Shown here: piece by piece, positions 15,595 through 23,930 of the stretch | How the letters are laid out: every line of letters starts with the position of its first letter | Numbering within the stretch: the first letter of the stretch is position 1 | From: JACKCR01 sp041390305 | Lineage (GTDB): Bacteria; Eisenbacteria; RBG-16-71-46; CAIMUX01 | Length of the DNA stretch: 64,000 bases | NCBI GenBank assembly: GCA_041390305.1 | Contig: JAWKQE010000014.1 | Location: 1 to 64,000, forward strand | Reading direction: 5' to 3' | The notes under the pieces: model-generated | The model's input: only the letters and a program-made list of their open reading frames with translations | Database searches by the model: none | What the model was told of the DNA's origin: nothing | Made by a program: the position numbers and the translations under genes

Positions 15595-16425
15595 TCAGCC
15601 GTTGACCGACTCACCCACGCCCGACGTCATGAGAGCGGTGTGGACGACGGACTCGCAGGCAGTGTCAGCACCGTTGCCACGGACGGACACGACGACGTAG
15701 CCCGCACCCTCGGTGTGGCTGAAGGTGAGACCGTTCTGCGCCGCGGTGTTCGTGCAGGAGACGTTGCACATGTTCGAGAGCTTCTCGACGCCGTTGCCGG
15801 TGAAGATGTAGTCCACGCCACCCGGCACCGCGACCTTCGTGTACTGCATCCCCTTCGGGAGCTGGTACTGGGCCGTGGTGGTGGAGGTGCAGGCACCGGA
15901 GGTCGTGCAGGCGCCGGCGGAAGCGCCCTTGGCGGAGCAGCTACCGGCGGAAGCCTGGGTCATCGTGGCCTTGGAACCGCAGCTGCCGGCGGAAGCCTGG
16001 GTCATCGTGGCCTTGGAACCGCAGCTACCGGCGGAAGCCTGGGTCATCGTGGCGTTGGAACCACAGCTGCCAGCGGAAGCCTGCGTCATCGTGGCCTTCG
16101 AGCTGCAGCTACCGGCCGACGTGTTCACCGCGCCGTGAACGGAAGAGCAGCTGCCGTTCGAGGTCTGCTGCATGGAAGCACCGCTCGTGCTGCAGCAGCT
16201 TCCGTTGCTGGCCTGCTGGGCCGATGTGCAACTACCCGCACCGGCCGTCTGCACGGAGGCGCCCTTCGCGGTGCAGGAAGCACCGTCGACGGAGGCGGAC
16301 TTGGCAGTACAGGAGGAGGCAGAAGCACTGGTAGTACAGGAGCCGCCGTTGCCGGCGTTGGCGGCCGCGACGGCGAAGCCGACGATGGCGAGCGCCGGAA
16401 CGGCATAGGAGAGAAGCTTCTTCAT
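15595..16425 (-). CDS. Secreted Cys/Ser/Ala-rich repeat protein
   Basis: The family is unknown to me. The product has 276 residues, with a clear Sec signal peptide (MKKLLSYAVPALAIVGFAVAA, cleaved near ANA-G). It then has roughly 130 residues rich in Ser, Ala, Thr and Cys, with a Cys about every 10-14 residues. In the middle are four near-identical 14-residue units of the type KATMTQASAGSCGS. The last 80 residues form a small domain (YIFTGNGVEKLSNMCNVSC... GAGYVVVSVRGNG) with no repeats. The pattern suggests a disulfide-cross-linked or metal-binding envelope or surface protein. The ATG at 16425 is set by the signal peptide and an AAAGGAC site. It forms its own transcription unit with a hairpin terminator. 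Confidence 0.75.
   Translation of the reverse strand: MKKLLSYAVPALAIVGFAVAAANAGNGGSCTTSASASSCTAKSASVDGASCTAKGASVQTAGAGSCTSAQQASNGSCCSTSGASMQQTSNGSCSSVHGAVNTSAGSCSSKATMTQASAGSCGSNATMTQASAGSCGSKATMTQASAGSCGSKATMTQASAGSCSAKGASAGACTTSGACTSTTTAQYQLPKGMQYTKVAVPGGVDYIFTGNGVEKLSNMCNVSCTNTAAQNGLTFSHTEGAGYVVVSVRGNGADTACESVVHTALMTSGVGESVNG
15937..16104. repeat. Four tandem 42-bp repeats inside the Cys-rich gene
   Basis: Units at 15937-15978, 15979-16020, 16021-16062 and 16063-16104. The first three are nearly identical; the fourth has drifted. They encode the 14-residue protein repeats and could vary in number by slippage. Confidence 0.85.
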
Positions 16426-16801
16426 GTGTGCGTTCGTCCTTTCATAGGGCCTGGGGGAACCAACCCGGCTGTTCCCGGCGACCTGATGTCCGATCCCTGA
16501 AACCTGGTCCCTGGGCAAGACTCCCCGGGTCCCAAACCGAGCCGCCCTCCGGCTGGGGGGCGGCCGCGTAAGCGTATATGCGTATGTCGACCGAGTGTTC
16601 CCTTTTTTTGCGTGGAATCTCTCGACAGATCCCGAAAAACCCTCTCCGGGCCGAGGCCCGGCCGTCCCGCTCGGGAGCGGAGACGAGAGCCTTGGCGTCG
16701 GCGTCGGGACGTAGGCGTCACAACCGACCGCCTGTCAAATAGTTACGTCACTCTGACGAACCAACGACGGAAAGCCGACGCCCCCAAGCGAGGTGCCCGC
16801 C
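16426..16801 (-). other. Intergenic region with terminator-like hairpin and AT-rich promoter candidate
   Basis: On the - strand, CCGGGC-CTCG-GCCCGG (16646-16661) is followed a few bases later by five T residues (16635-16639), a possible terminator for the cyclophilin gene. Further downstream, an AT-rich patch (about 16565-16612 in + coordinates) contains, on the - strand, an A-tract, GGGAACA and then ATATACG about 16 bp later. This is a possible promoter of the Cys-rich gene, with an ECF-like -35. No coding region is seen. Confidence 0.35.
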
Positions 16802-17413
16802 TCACCGGCGGGAGCCGGAGTCGGCCCGGTCCACGGACCGGATCACTACCGGGTCGACCGGGACGTCCTCGCGTCCGTTCACCGCCCTCGTGGGGACGGA
16901 CTGGATCGCGTCCACGACGTCCATCCCCTCCACGACCCGGCCGAAGACCGCGTAACCGTTACCGTCCTCGGAGGAGGCGAAGTCCAGTCTCGGGTTGTCG
17001 ACGACGTTGATGAAGAACTGGCAGGTCGCGCTGTCGGGGTCCCCGGTCCGGGCCATCGCGATGGTGGCGCGCTCGTTGCGGAGCCCGTTGTTCGACTCGA
17101 GCGGAATCGGTGAGTAGGTGTTCCCCTTCTTCCGCATATCGGCGGTGAACCCGCCTCCCTGGATCATGAACCGCTCGATGACCCGGTGGAAGATCGTCCC
17201 GGAGTAGAACCCGGAATCGACGTAGCGGAGGAAGTTCTGCGTGGTTATCGGCGCGCTCTCGGCATCGAGCTCGAGGACGATGTCCCCCAGCGTCGTCGCC
17301 ACCCGAACCCGGGGATGGGTCTCGTCCGCACTGGCCGACGTCACCGCCGCTCCCAGGACGAGCAGCGCGAGGGCCACGGTCGTGGCGAGGGCACGGTTTC
17401 TCAGGACTGTCAT
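16802..17413 (-). CDS. Secreted cyclophilin-type peptidyl-prolyl cis-trans isomerase
   Basis: A 203-residue cyclophilin catalysing proline isomerisation during folding. A signal peptide covers about residues 1-30 (ALATTVALALLVLGAAVTSASA), placing it in the periplasm. The core carries IFHRVIERFMIQGGGF (catalytic Arg in FHRV), FMIQGGG and ATCQFFINVVDNPRLDF, the usual active-site landmarks; the tryptophan of cyclosporin-sensitive forms is replaced by Leu (RLDF). The ATG at 17413 follows GGAG; an upstream in-frame ATG would add 15 charged residues before the signal peptide and is less likely. A -35/-10-like pair (TTTGCC, 18 bp, TAGCGT) lies 50-90 nt upstream. Confidence 0.94.
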   Translation of the reverse strand: MTVLRNRALATTVALALLVLGAAVTSASADETHPRVRVATTLGDIVLELDAESAPITTQNFLRYVDSGFYSGTIFHRVIERFMIQGGGFTADMRKKGNTYSPIPLESNNGLRNERATIAMARTGDPDSATCQFFINVVDNPRLDFASSEDGNGYAVFGRVVEGMDVVDAIQSVPTRAVNGREDVPVDPVVIRSVDRADSGSRR

Positions 17414-17757
17414 CGGATCTCCACTCTGTTCGTCCGCGGGATCCCGGGTGGTTCTCACCTACCCCTCCCACGCTAGCAGACCCCATCAGGGCGGGCAAAC
17501 GTCACGTCAAACGCCCGATGTGGGTGCCGGTGCCTGCGAGACGAAAGGTTCGGCCTCGCTCCCCTGCTCCCCCAGCACGTACCCCGAAGGCCGGCTGTGG
17601 TCCTCGACGGCGAGAGAAGCCCCCGACGGCCGCGGTGGTCCCAACTCCCCCTATTGCCTATCGGCACGTCAGTTGTCGGTCTTCGGGCTCCTGTGTTACC
17701 TTCCCGCGGTTGCTCTCCCAAGTATCCGCACACAGCACTGGAAGACGAAGATCGAGG
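17414..17757. promoter_or_regulatory. Divergent promoter region of the cyclophilin and korAB genes
   Basis: On the - strand TAGCGT (17470-17475) with TTTGCC 18 bp upstream (17494-17499) could drive the cyclophilin gene. On the + strand TTGTCG (17673-17678) with TGTTACCTT about 17 bp later (17693-17702) could drive korA. I see no gene in this stretch. Confidence 0.35.
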
Positions 17758-19619
17758 ATGGGCACCGAAGACACCTCTATTTCCCGGGCACGAGCACGCG
17801 GTCCCATCGGTCACCATCCGCTTCGCGGGCGATTCCGGCGACGGGATGCAGCCGGACGGCCTGCAGTTCACGACCTGACAGCCCTGGCCGGACACGACCT
17901 GGCGACACTCCCCCCGATTTCCCAGCGGAGATCCGCGCACCTGCCGGCACCTTCGCCGGAGTGAGCGGATTCCAGATCCGGTTCTCGGGCGACGAAGTGT
18001 TCACGCCTGGTGACGATCCGGACGTGCTCGTCGCCATGAATCCGCCGCACTCCGCGCCAAATCGGACGATTCGCTCGGCGGCCTTCTCATCCTGAACGAC
18101 GACTGTTCAAGCCGAAGGACCTCGACAAGGCTGGTTGCGCCATGATCCGAGAAGACGGAAGTCTCTCGGCGTACCGCGTGATTCCGGTCGAGCTGACCCG
18201 GCTCACCCGCGCTGCCGTGGAAGAAGTCGGGATCGACAACCGGAGCGCGGACCGGTGCAAGAACTTCTTCGCGCTCGGGATGATCTACTGGCTCTTCGAA
18301 CGGAGCATGCAGTACACCGAGGACTGGCTGTCCAAGAAGTTCGCGGACCGGCCCCTCATCTACGACGCGAACCGCCGCGCGCTCCGCGCCGGGTGGGCGT
18401 ACTGCGAAGCCACCGAGATCTTCGCCGACCGTTACGTCGTCCCCCGCGCGAAGGTGGAGCCGGGCTTCTACCGGAACATCGCGGGCAACACGGCGATCGC
18501 GCTCGGACTGGTCGCCGCCGCCCACCGGAGCGGACTCCGTCTCTTCTACGCGTCCTACCCGATCACGCCCGCGAGCGACGTCCTCCACGAGATCGCGAAG
18601 CTGAAGGATCACGGAGTGATCAGCTTCCAGGCCGAGGACGAGATCGCGGCCGTGGCCGCGGCACTCGGCGCGAGTTACGCCGGATCGCTCGGCGCGACCT
18701 GCACGAGCGGCCCCGGATGGCACTCAAGGCGGAGACGATGGGGCTCGCGACGATGGTCGAACTCCCCATGGTGATCGTGGATGTCCAGCGCGGCGGTCCG
18801 TCGACCGGGCTCCCAACGAAGACAGAACAGGCGGACCTCCTCCAGGCGCTCTACGGGCGTCCTTCGGAGACCCCGACGCCGGTTCTCGCCGCCGCCACGC
18901 CCGCGGACTGCTTCTGGATGACGTCGAGACGGCGAGGATCGCGGTCGAGTACATGACGCCGGTGGTGCCGCTCTCCGGACGGCTATCTTCGCGAACGGCG
19001 CGGAGCCGTGGAAGGTCTCCGGACGTAGACGAGCTTCCCTCGTTCCCCGTGCGCTTCGTGGAAGAGGCGGAGGGCTTCCTCCCCTACGCGCGAAACACGG
19101 AGACGCTGGCCCGCGGCTGGGCGATTCCGGGCGTGCCTGGACTCGAGCACCGGGTCGGCGGGCCGGAAAAGCAGGAGATCACCGGAAACGTCAGCTACTC
19201 ACCCGCGAACCACGAGCGGATGATCCAGCTCCGCGAAGAGAAGATCGCGCGCATCGCCAACTCCATTCCGCTCCAGACCGTGGACGGAGCGGACTCGGGC
19301 GAACTCCTGGTCATCGGCTGGGGCAGTACGTACGGCGCGATCACGGCGGCCGTCCGCGCGGCTCGCGCCGAGGGACGTTCCGTGGGTCAGCCGCCCACGT
19401 GAAGTACCTGAATCCGTTCCCCCGGAACCTCGGGGAGATCCTCGGTCGCTACGAAGAGATCCTCGTCCCGGAGATGAACCTCGCCAGTTGGCGCAACTTC
19501 TCCGCGCGAAGTTCGGCGTGGCGACGGAGTCCCTCACGAAGGTCCAGGGGAAGCCGTTCACCGAAGCCGAGGTGCTCGGCAGGATCAAGGAGATGACCAC
19601 GCGGGGTACGAAGTCATGA
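17758..19619 (+). pseudogene. korA: 2-oxoacid:ferredoxin oxidoreductase alpha subunit, frame-broken
   Basis: Conserved blocks of a fused gamma-alpha KorA subunit appear in order but in changing frames: FAGDSGDGMQ (gamma domain, about 17822), AGVSGFQIRFSGDEVFTPGD (about 17956), ASYPITPASDVLHEI and EDEIAAVAAALGASYAG (18546-18690), ETMGLATMVELPM (about 18734), ANGAEPW, NVSYSPANHERM, KYLNPFPRNLGEIL (19403-19445) and a normal C-terminus. At least eight single-base breaks are needed. Adding one base in a short G or C run mends several (for example near 18718, 18911 and 19486). With KorB the enzyme would oxidise 2-oxoglutarate or a related 2-oxoacid to its CoA ester with ferredoxin as acceptor. The stop overlaps the korB ATG (ATGA). 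Neighbouring genes share the same damage, so sequence error is more likely than decay. Confidence 0.8.
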
Positions 19620-20623
19620 GCACGCTGACGAAGAAAGACTTCCAGTCGGACCAGGAGGTGCGCTGGCGTCCCGGGTGTGGGGACTACGCGATCCTGAGTT
19701 CGTTCCAGTCCGTGCTCGCCGATCTCGGAATCCCCAAGGAGAAGTTCGTGGTCGTGTCCGGATCGGCCGCTGCGCCAGCCGCTTCCCGTACTACATGAAC
19801 ACGTATGGATTCCACACCATCCACGGTCGCGCGCCAGCCGTCGCGACGGGCGTCAAGCTCGCGAACCCCGAGCTCTCCGTGTGGGTGGTGAGCGGGGATG
19901 GAGATGCGCTCTCGATCGGCGCGTCCCACCTCCTCCACGCGATGCGGCGGCAACATCGACATCAAGGTGTTGATGTTCAACAACCGGATCTACGGACTCA
20001 CGAAGGGACAGGCGTCCCCCACCGGAACTCGCCAAGCGGACGAAGTCGACGCCGATGGCCTGACCGACGCGCCGTTCAATCCGATGGCGCTGGCGCTCGG
20101 CGCGAACGCGACCTTCGTCGCGCGTTCGGTCGACGTGATCGGCGAACACCTGCGCGGCGTGCTACACGCAGCGGCGGCGCACCGCGGAAGCACGTTCGTC
20201 GAGATCTTCCAGAACTGCAACATCTTCAACGACAAGGCATGGGTCGCCTGGACGGACCGCGCCGTGCGCGACGACAAGCTCGTCGACCTCGTGCCCGGAG
20301 AGCCCGTGGTCTTCGGGGGTGCGGAGAGGCGACGCGGAATCAAGCTGGACGGATTCGACCCGGTGATCGTCGAGTTCGAAGGCGAGCCGCCCGCGGATCT
20401 CCTCCGCTGGGATCCCTCGCGACCGGACCCGTCGCTCTCGTTCCTCTTCGCGCACCTGGATCAGTTCCAGGACTTCCCGCTCCCGATCGGCATCTTCCGC
20501 CAGATGGGCGCGACGACGTATGAAGACCGCGTGTACGGGCAGCTCGACATCGCAAAGCAGACGAAAGGCCCCGGGGACCTTCAGGCTCTGCTTCGTTCGG
20601 GGACGACCTGGACCGTGGAGTGA
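19616..20623 (+). pseudogene. korB: 2-oxoacid:ferredoxin oxidoreductase beta subunit, frame-broken
   Basis: The TPP-binding beta subunit (about 335 residues if mended). Landmarks are RPGCGDYAIL near the start, RFPYYMNTYGFHTIHGRAP, a VVSGDGDALSIG segment for TPP/Mg binding (typical GDGD), NNRIYGLTKGQ, DAPFNPMALALGA and EIFQNCNIFND. They match the KorB type found in aerobes, which lacks its own 4Fe-4S ferredoxin domain. Frame changes occur near 19765, 19945, and as a compensating pair within 20025-20060, where the protein reads nonsense for about a dozen residues between SPT and LTDAPFNP. The C-terminal half is intact. The ATG at 19616 overlaps the korA stop. It is convergent with the glycosyltransferase gene and the ends overlap slightly. 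Confidence 0.82.
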
Positions 20624-21890
20624 CCGGAGCGGATCCGTCGTCCTTCTCGCGCCAGCGCCAGCTGGTACACGTTTTCGATCCGCCCCGTGATCTGCGCCCA
20701 GGAGTAGCGCTCCGCGTACTGCGTACCGCGCGCACCCAGTTCGCACCGTAGGTCCGCGCTCCTGATCAGCGTCTCCAGCCCCTCGGCCCAGCCGTCCACG
20801 TCTCCGGCGGCGCCGTCCTACCGGCGTTCGACGGTTCGAGGACGTTCGGTGAAGCCGGGGATGGACGAGGCGAGGACGGGTAGTCCTGGCGGCGAGCGCC
20901 TCGAGAAGAACGATCCCGAACGACTTCCGTGCGTGGCCGGCGCGGCGAACATGTCGGCGTGCGTACCTTCTCGTCGCAGCTCGTCGTCCACGGAGCCCAG
21001 GAAACGCACCGGAAGACGTCGATGTGCCGCGAGGTCCTCCAACTCACCCGGAGCGGCCTGTCCCCCACGATCCGCAGCTCCCAGGGCGGAAGATCGACCC
21101 CGTCCTCGAGGCGCGTGAGTGCATCGAGCAGGACGCGGTGGCCCTTGCGGGGATCGAGCCGGCCCAGGGCGAGGATCCGACCGGGTCCCCTGCACCTGCC
21201 GGCCCGCGGGCAAAGACTCCGGATGCCGGACCGTGGGTGGGAACGGGCGCGGTCGATTGGGACGCCGGATCCGACGCCGTGACGCGCGGTGGCCGCCCGG
21301 AACCCGGCAGGATCGACTCCGTTCGGGACGAGGTGATACTCGCCGGGGAAGAAGCGGCGGACGTGCTCGCGTGCGGTACGCGAGACGGCGATCCGGCCCG
21401 CCAGCCGCGCCGCGATCGGGGCGAGGGCCGGGACGAAGGGCAGGTACCCCCACGAGTGCTTCCCCGCGCTGTGGAAGGTCGCGACCTTCGTCGCGTCGAA
21501 GTACGTCACGGCCGCAAGGGGAAGGAGCGGTTCGAACGGCGAGTGCACGTGGACCAGGTCGAACGATCTCCGGTCGAGCCTTGAGAGGCCACGGGCGAGA
21601 CCCGGCTCCGACACCACCGTCACGCTCGCGCCGTTGAAGGAGAGCGTGCGCGTCGTCCCGACCCGGACGAGGCGCCCGCCGGCCCCCACCAGAGCCTCGG
21701 CTCCTTCGGGACGCGGGCGCGGTGACGTGCGCTCCCGCGAAGTCGGCGCATCCGGTTCGCGCCCGGTCAGCACGGTGACCTCGTGGCCGCGGGCCAGAAG
21801 AGCGAGCGCGAGATGATGTACGTGCTCTCCTACCCCACCCCGCACGGGGAAATAGGACTGCGTGACGAGTGCGACTCGCAGCACGTTCAA
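20581..21890 (-). pseudogene. Group 1/GT4-family glycosyltransferase, frame-broken
   Basis: The N-terminal two thirds read cleanly: VALVTQSYFPVRGGVGEH (GT4 nucleotide-sugar enzymes often start with such a PxxGG loop), SFDLVHVHSPFEPLLP, ATFHSAGKHSWGY, YHLVPNGVD and ALGRLDPRKGHRVLLDAL. The C-terminal third is split over frames (VRFLGSVDDELRREG in one, LPVLASSIPGFTE in another, AERYSWAQITGRIENVYQLA in a third). It resembles PimA-like mannosyltransferases, which glycosylate lipids at the membrane; donor and acceptor are unknown. The start is probably TTG at 21890, overlapping the stop of the acyltransferase gene and preceded by GGGAGG. The exact 3' end is uncertain because of the frameshifts. Confidence 0.78.
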
Positions 21891-22719
21891 GCTCCGCCTC
21901 CCAGATGGTCGTCGCGGAAGAGCAGCCAGTGCTCCGGGGCTTCCCGAACCGTATCGACCAGATAGTCCATGAGACGGGCCTCCCACCGCGCGGCGGCCGC
22001 GCGGACGTCTCCCGCATCGCCGTCACCGGAGACCATCAACGGGACGCGGCGGTGGACGTGGAAGGTGCCCGTCACGCTCACACAGTGTTCCCTCCACGCG
22101 GTGTCTGTGGCGGCGAGAAGGGCCGCGCCCGAACCCCCGCCGGCCACTTCCCCACCGGCAACGCTTCGGGGCGCGGCGGCGGGAGCGGGAGGCCACTCCC
22201 CCGCTCCTTTCGAGCCCGGGCGCGGGACTCCCCTCCGAACGGATCTCCGTCGAGGTGGAGGAGGGCCCTGCCTCCGCTCCGCAGCACCGACGCGAGCGCA
22301 CGGTGCGCACCCCGGCCGGGGTGAACGACCACCCCCTGCCGTCCGAGCCACCGGACGAGCCACGGGCTCACGACCCGGTGGAGCTGTGTTCCGGCGACGG
22401 TGTGGAGGGGCCGGAACGGATCGCCGAGTGCGCGTGCCCCCACGATCCAGTTGCCGCGGTGGACGGAGACGAAGAGCGTGGGGACGGCCTCGCCCGGTCC
22501 TTCGGTCTCGAGCCGGTGGCGATGGCCGGAGAGTTCGGCCAGGACCTCGCAGACGAAGCGCCGGTGGCGCCCGACCGCGGCCCGGTGATCCACGCCGTCG
22601 GCGCTCCCGAGGACGGCACGGCATGCGGCGGCGTGGCCCTCGGCCCGCCGATTCCACCCGATGTCGCTTCCCAGAACCCTCATCCCCCGATGAAAGGCCG
22701 GATTGGCCAATCGCCGCAA
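21887..22719 (-). pseudogene. LpxL/HtrB-like lipid A-type acyltransferase, frame-broken
   Basis: The first part contains SVHRGNWIVGA, matching the HxxxxD/E-like acyltransferase motif region of the lauroyl/myristoyl transferase family (His is present; the acidic residue is not at the usual place), and HLDGDPFGG. The C-terminal part, which continues in another frame after about 22200, has ALLAATDTAWREHC, RWEARLMDYLVDTVREAPEHW and LLFRDDH, the normal end of such enzymes. One frame change is therefore needed. The family acylates lipid A or phosphatidylinositol mannosides at the inner membrane. It overlaps the glycosyltransferase gene by four bases, so the pair may modify the same glycolipid (inference). 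The start is TTG at 22719 or ATG at 22683. Confidence 0.7.
22701..22712. promoter_or_regulatory. 12-bp perfect palindrome in the divergent region
   Basis: GATTGGCCAATC is a perfect palindrome just upstream of the ATG alternative (22683) of the acyltransferase gene and about 35 bp from the opposite promoter. It could be an operator, but nothing else supports this. Confidence 0.25.
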
Positions 22720-22744
22720 CCTTCAAGTCGACGAAGGGTTCCGG

Positions 22745-22773
22745 TTCCAAAACAACCGAACTCACCCTATGCT
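22745..22773 (+). promoter_or_regulatory. Putative promoter giving a leaderless transcript
   Basis: TTCCAA (22745-22750), a 17-bp spacer and TATGCT (22768-22773) place the expected transcription start at about 22780, the A of the next gene's ATG. No ribosome-binding site precedes that ATG, which fits leaderless translation. Confidence 0.45.
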
Positions 22774-22779
22774 GTTCGG

Positions 22780-23922
22780 ATGCACCCGATCCAACCACCG
22801 ACCGCCTCCCGGGGCGCCTCTCCGCGGAGGAATTCGAGACGTATTGCCGGGCTCGCCGGCCGCAGCGGCCTGCTCGCAGCCGTCGCCCTGTCCTGGGCGT
22901 CGGTCGCATCCGCAGAGGCGCCGGAACCGGCCGTCCCCCAGCCGGTGGAGCGGATCGCTTCGACCGGCATCCCCGAGTGGACGGAGGTCGAACAGCGGGT
23001 CTTCTTGCGGCATCCGGGAACACGCTGGACGCTCTACATCGAAGAGAGCCGGTCCGGCACGGTGGTCTCGGGAGAGAGAGAGGCGCCGATCCGGCAAACG
23101 CGGGTGCGGGTCGCGCTCCAGCGTCCCGAGCAAGGCGATGAGGTGGACATCGGATACCTCCAGCACCTCAGCAACATCGAGGTGGCCGTGCTCGAGCCCG
23201 GAGATCCCCGTCTCGATGAGCCGCCCGTCGTCAACCTCGACCCGCAGAACCCCTGGCCCAATCCGGCCGGGTGGAGCTTCGTGGACACGCAGGCCAGCGT
23301 GGACCTCGACGATGACGATCAGAACGAGCTGTTCCTCCGGTACTACGCCACGATCTCCGATCCCCGCGCGTCCGGCATCCTTCCGATCTCGGCGAACGAG
23401 TTCGGGACGCCCCGGATCATGGACCTCGGCGAGTTCGTCTCGCCTGTCCGCACGGACGGACTCCATCTCACCGCCCTCGACTGGCCGGACCGCCGCATGT
23501 TCGACCCTGTCTTCCGGGCCGTCTTCCTTCCGGCGGAAGAGTGCCGATTCCTGGCCCAGCTCGGTATCCGCGGCGAACTCGACTGCGACCATTGCTGCGC
23601 GCTCCCGATCTACTTGAGGCGTACCGCGAACGACCCCGAGGACCGAATGTTCCATCCGTTCTTCGATCGGGAGAAGCAGGGCGGCGACGTGCTCGATCGG
23701 GTGCGCAAGGACATCGGGCTCGTGTCGGCGGGAGAACCGGGCGTCGAACTCACCGCGGCGGAGCAGGCGGCGCTCGCCCGCGCGGCGTTCTTCTTCTACT
23801 ACTCCGGCTCCGGGATCCAGTCCCGCCTCAATCTCGAGAAGGCGCTCGGCGACCGCGCCGGTGACTACAAGAACGAACTCCTCCTCGACGAGATCGAGGA
23901 CTACTTCTTGGGGAGGAACTAG
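22780..23922 (+). CDS. Secreted protein of unknown function
   Basis: I do not recognise this 380-residue family. A twin-Arg-like basic N-terminus (RRNSRRIAGLAG) is followed by a hydrophobic stretch to about residue 48 ending WASVASAEA, so it is exported, probably by Sec. The mature part has no repeats. It contains two regions with a beta-rich look (residues 70-140; WTLYIEESRSGTVVSG, VRVALQRPEQ) and a four-Cys cluster ECRFLAQLGIRGELDCDHCC near residue 260. It ends with a helical segment (LLLDEIEDYFLGRN). The ATG was chosen because the signal peptide begins there and the -10 element lies at leaderless distance. The SNF2 helicase gene begins 8 nt after its stop. Confidence 0.75.
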   Translation: MHPIQPPTASRGASPRRNSRRIAGLAGRSGLLAAVALSWASVASAEAPEPAVPQPVERIASTGIPEWTEVEQRVFLRHPGTRWTLYIEESRSGTVVSGEREAPIRQTRVRVALQRPEQGDEVDIGYLQHLSNIEVAVLEPGDPRLDEPPVVNLDPQNPWPNPAGWSFVDTQASVDLDDDDQNELFLRYYATISDPRASGILPISANEFGTPRIMDLGEFVSPVRTDGLHLTALDWPDRRMFDPVFRAVFLPAEECRFLAQLGIRGELDCDHCCALPIYLRRTANDPEDRMFHPFFDREKQGGDVLDRVRKDIGLVSAGEPGVELTAAEQAALARAAFFFYYSGSGIQSRLNLEKALGDRAGDYKNELLLDEIEDYFLGRN

Positions 23923-23930
23923 AGCGGCGA

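Noticed and set aside
15937..16104. Regular 42-bp repeats that could suggest a CRISPR array
   Set aside because: The repeats are contiguous with no unique spacers and encode in-frame protein repeats.
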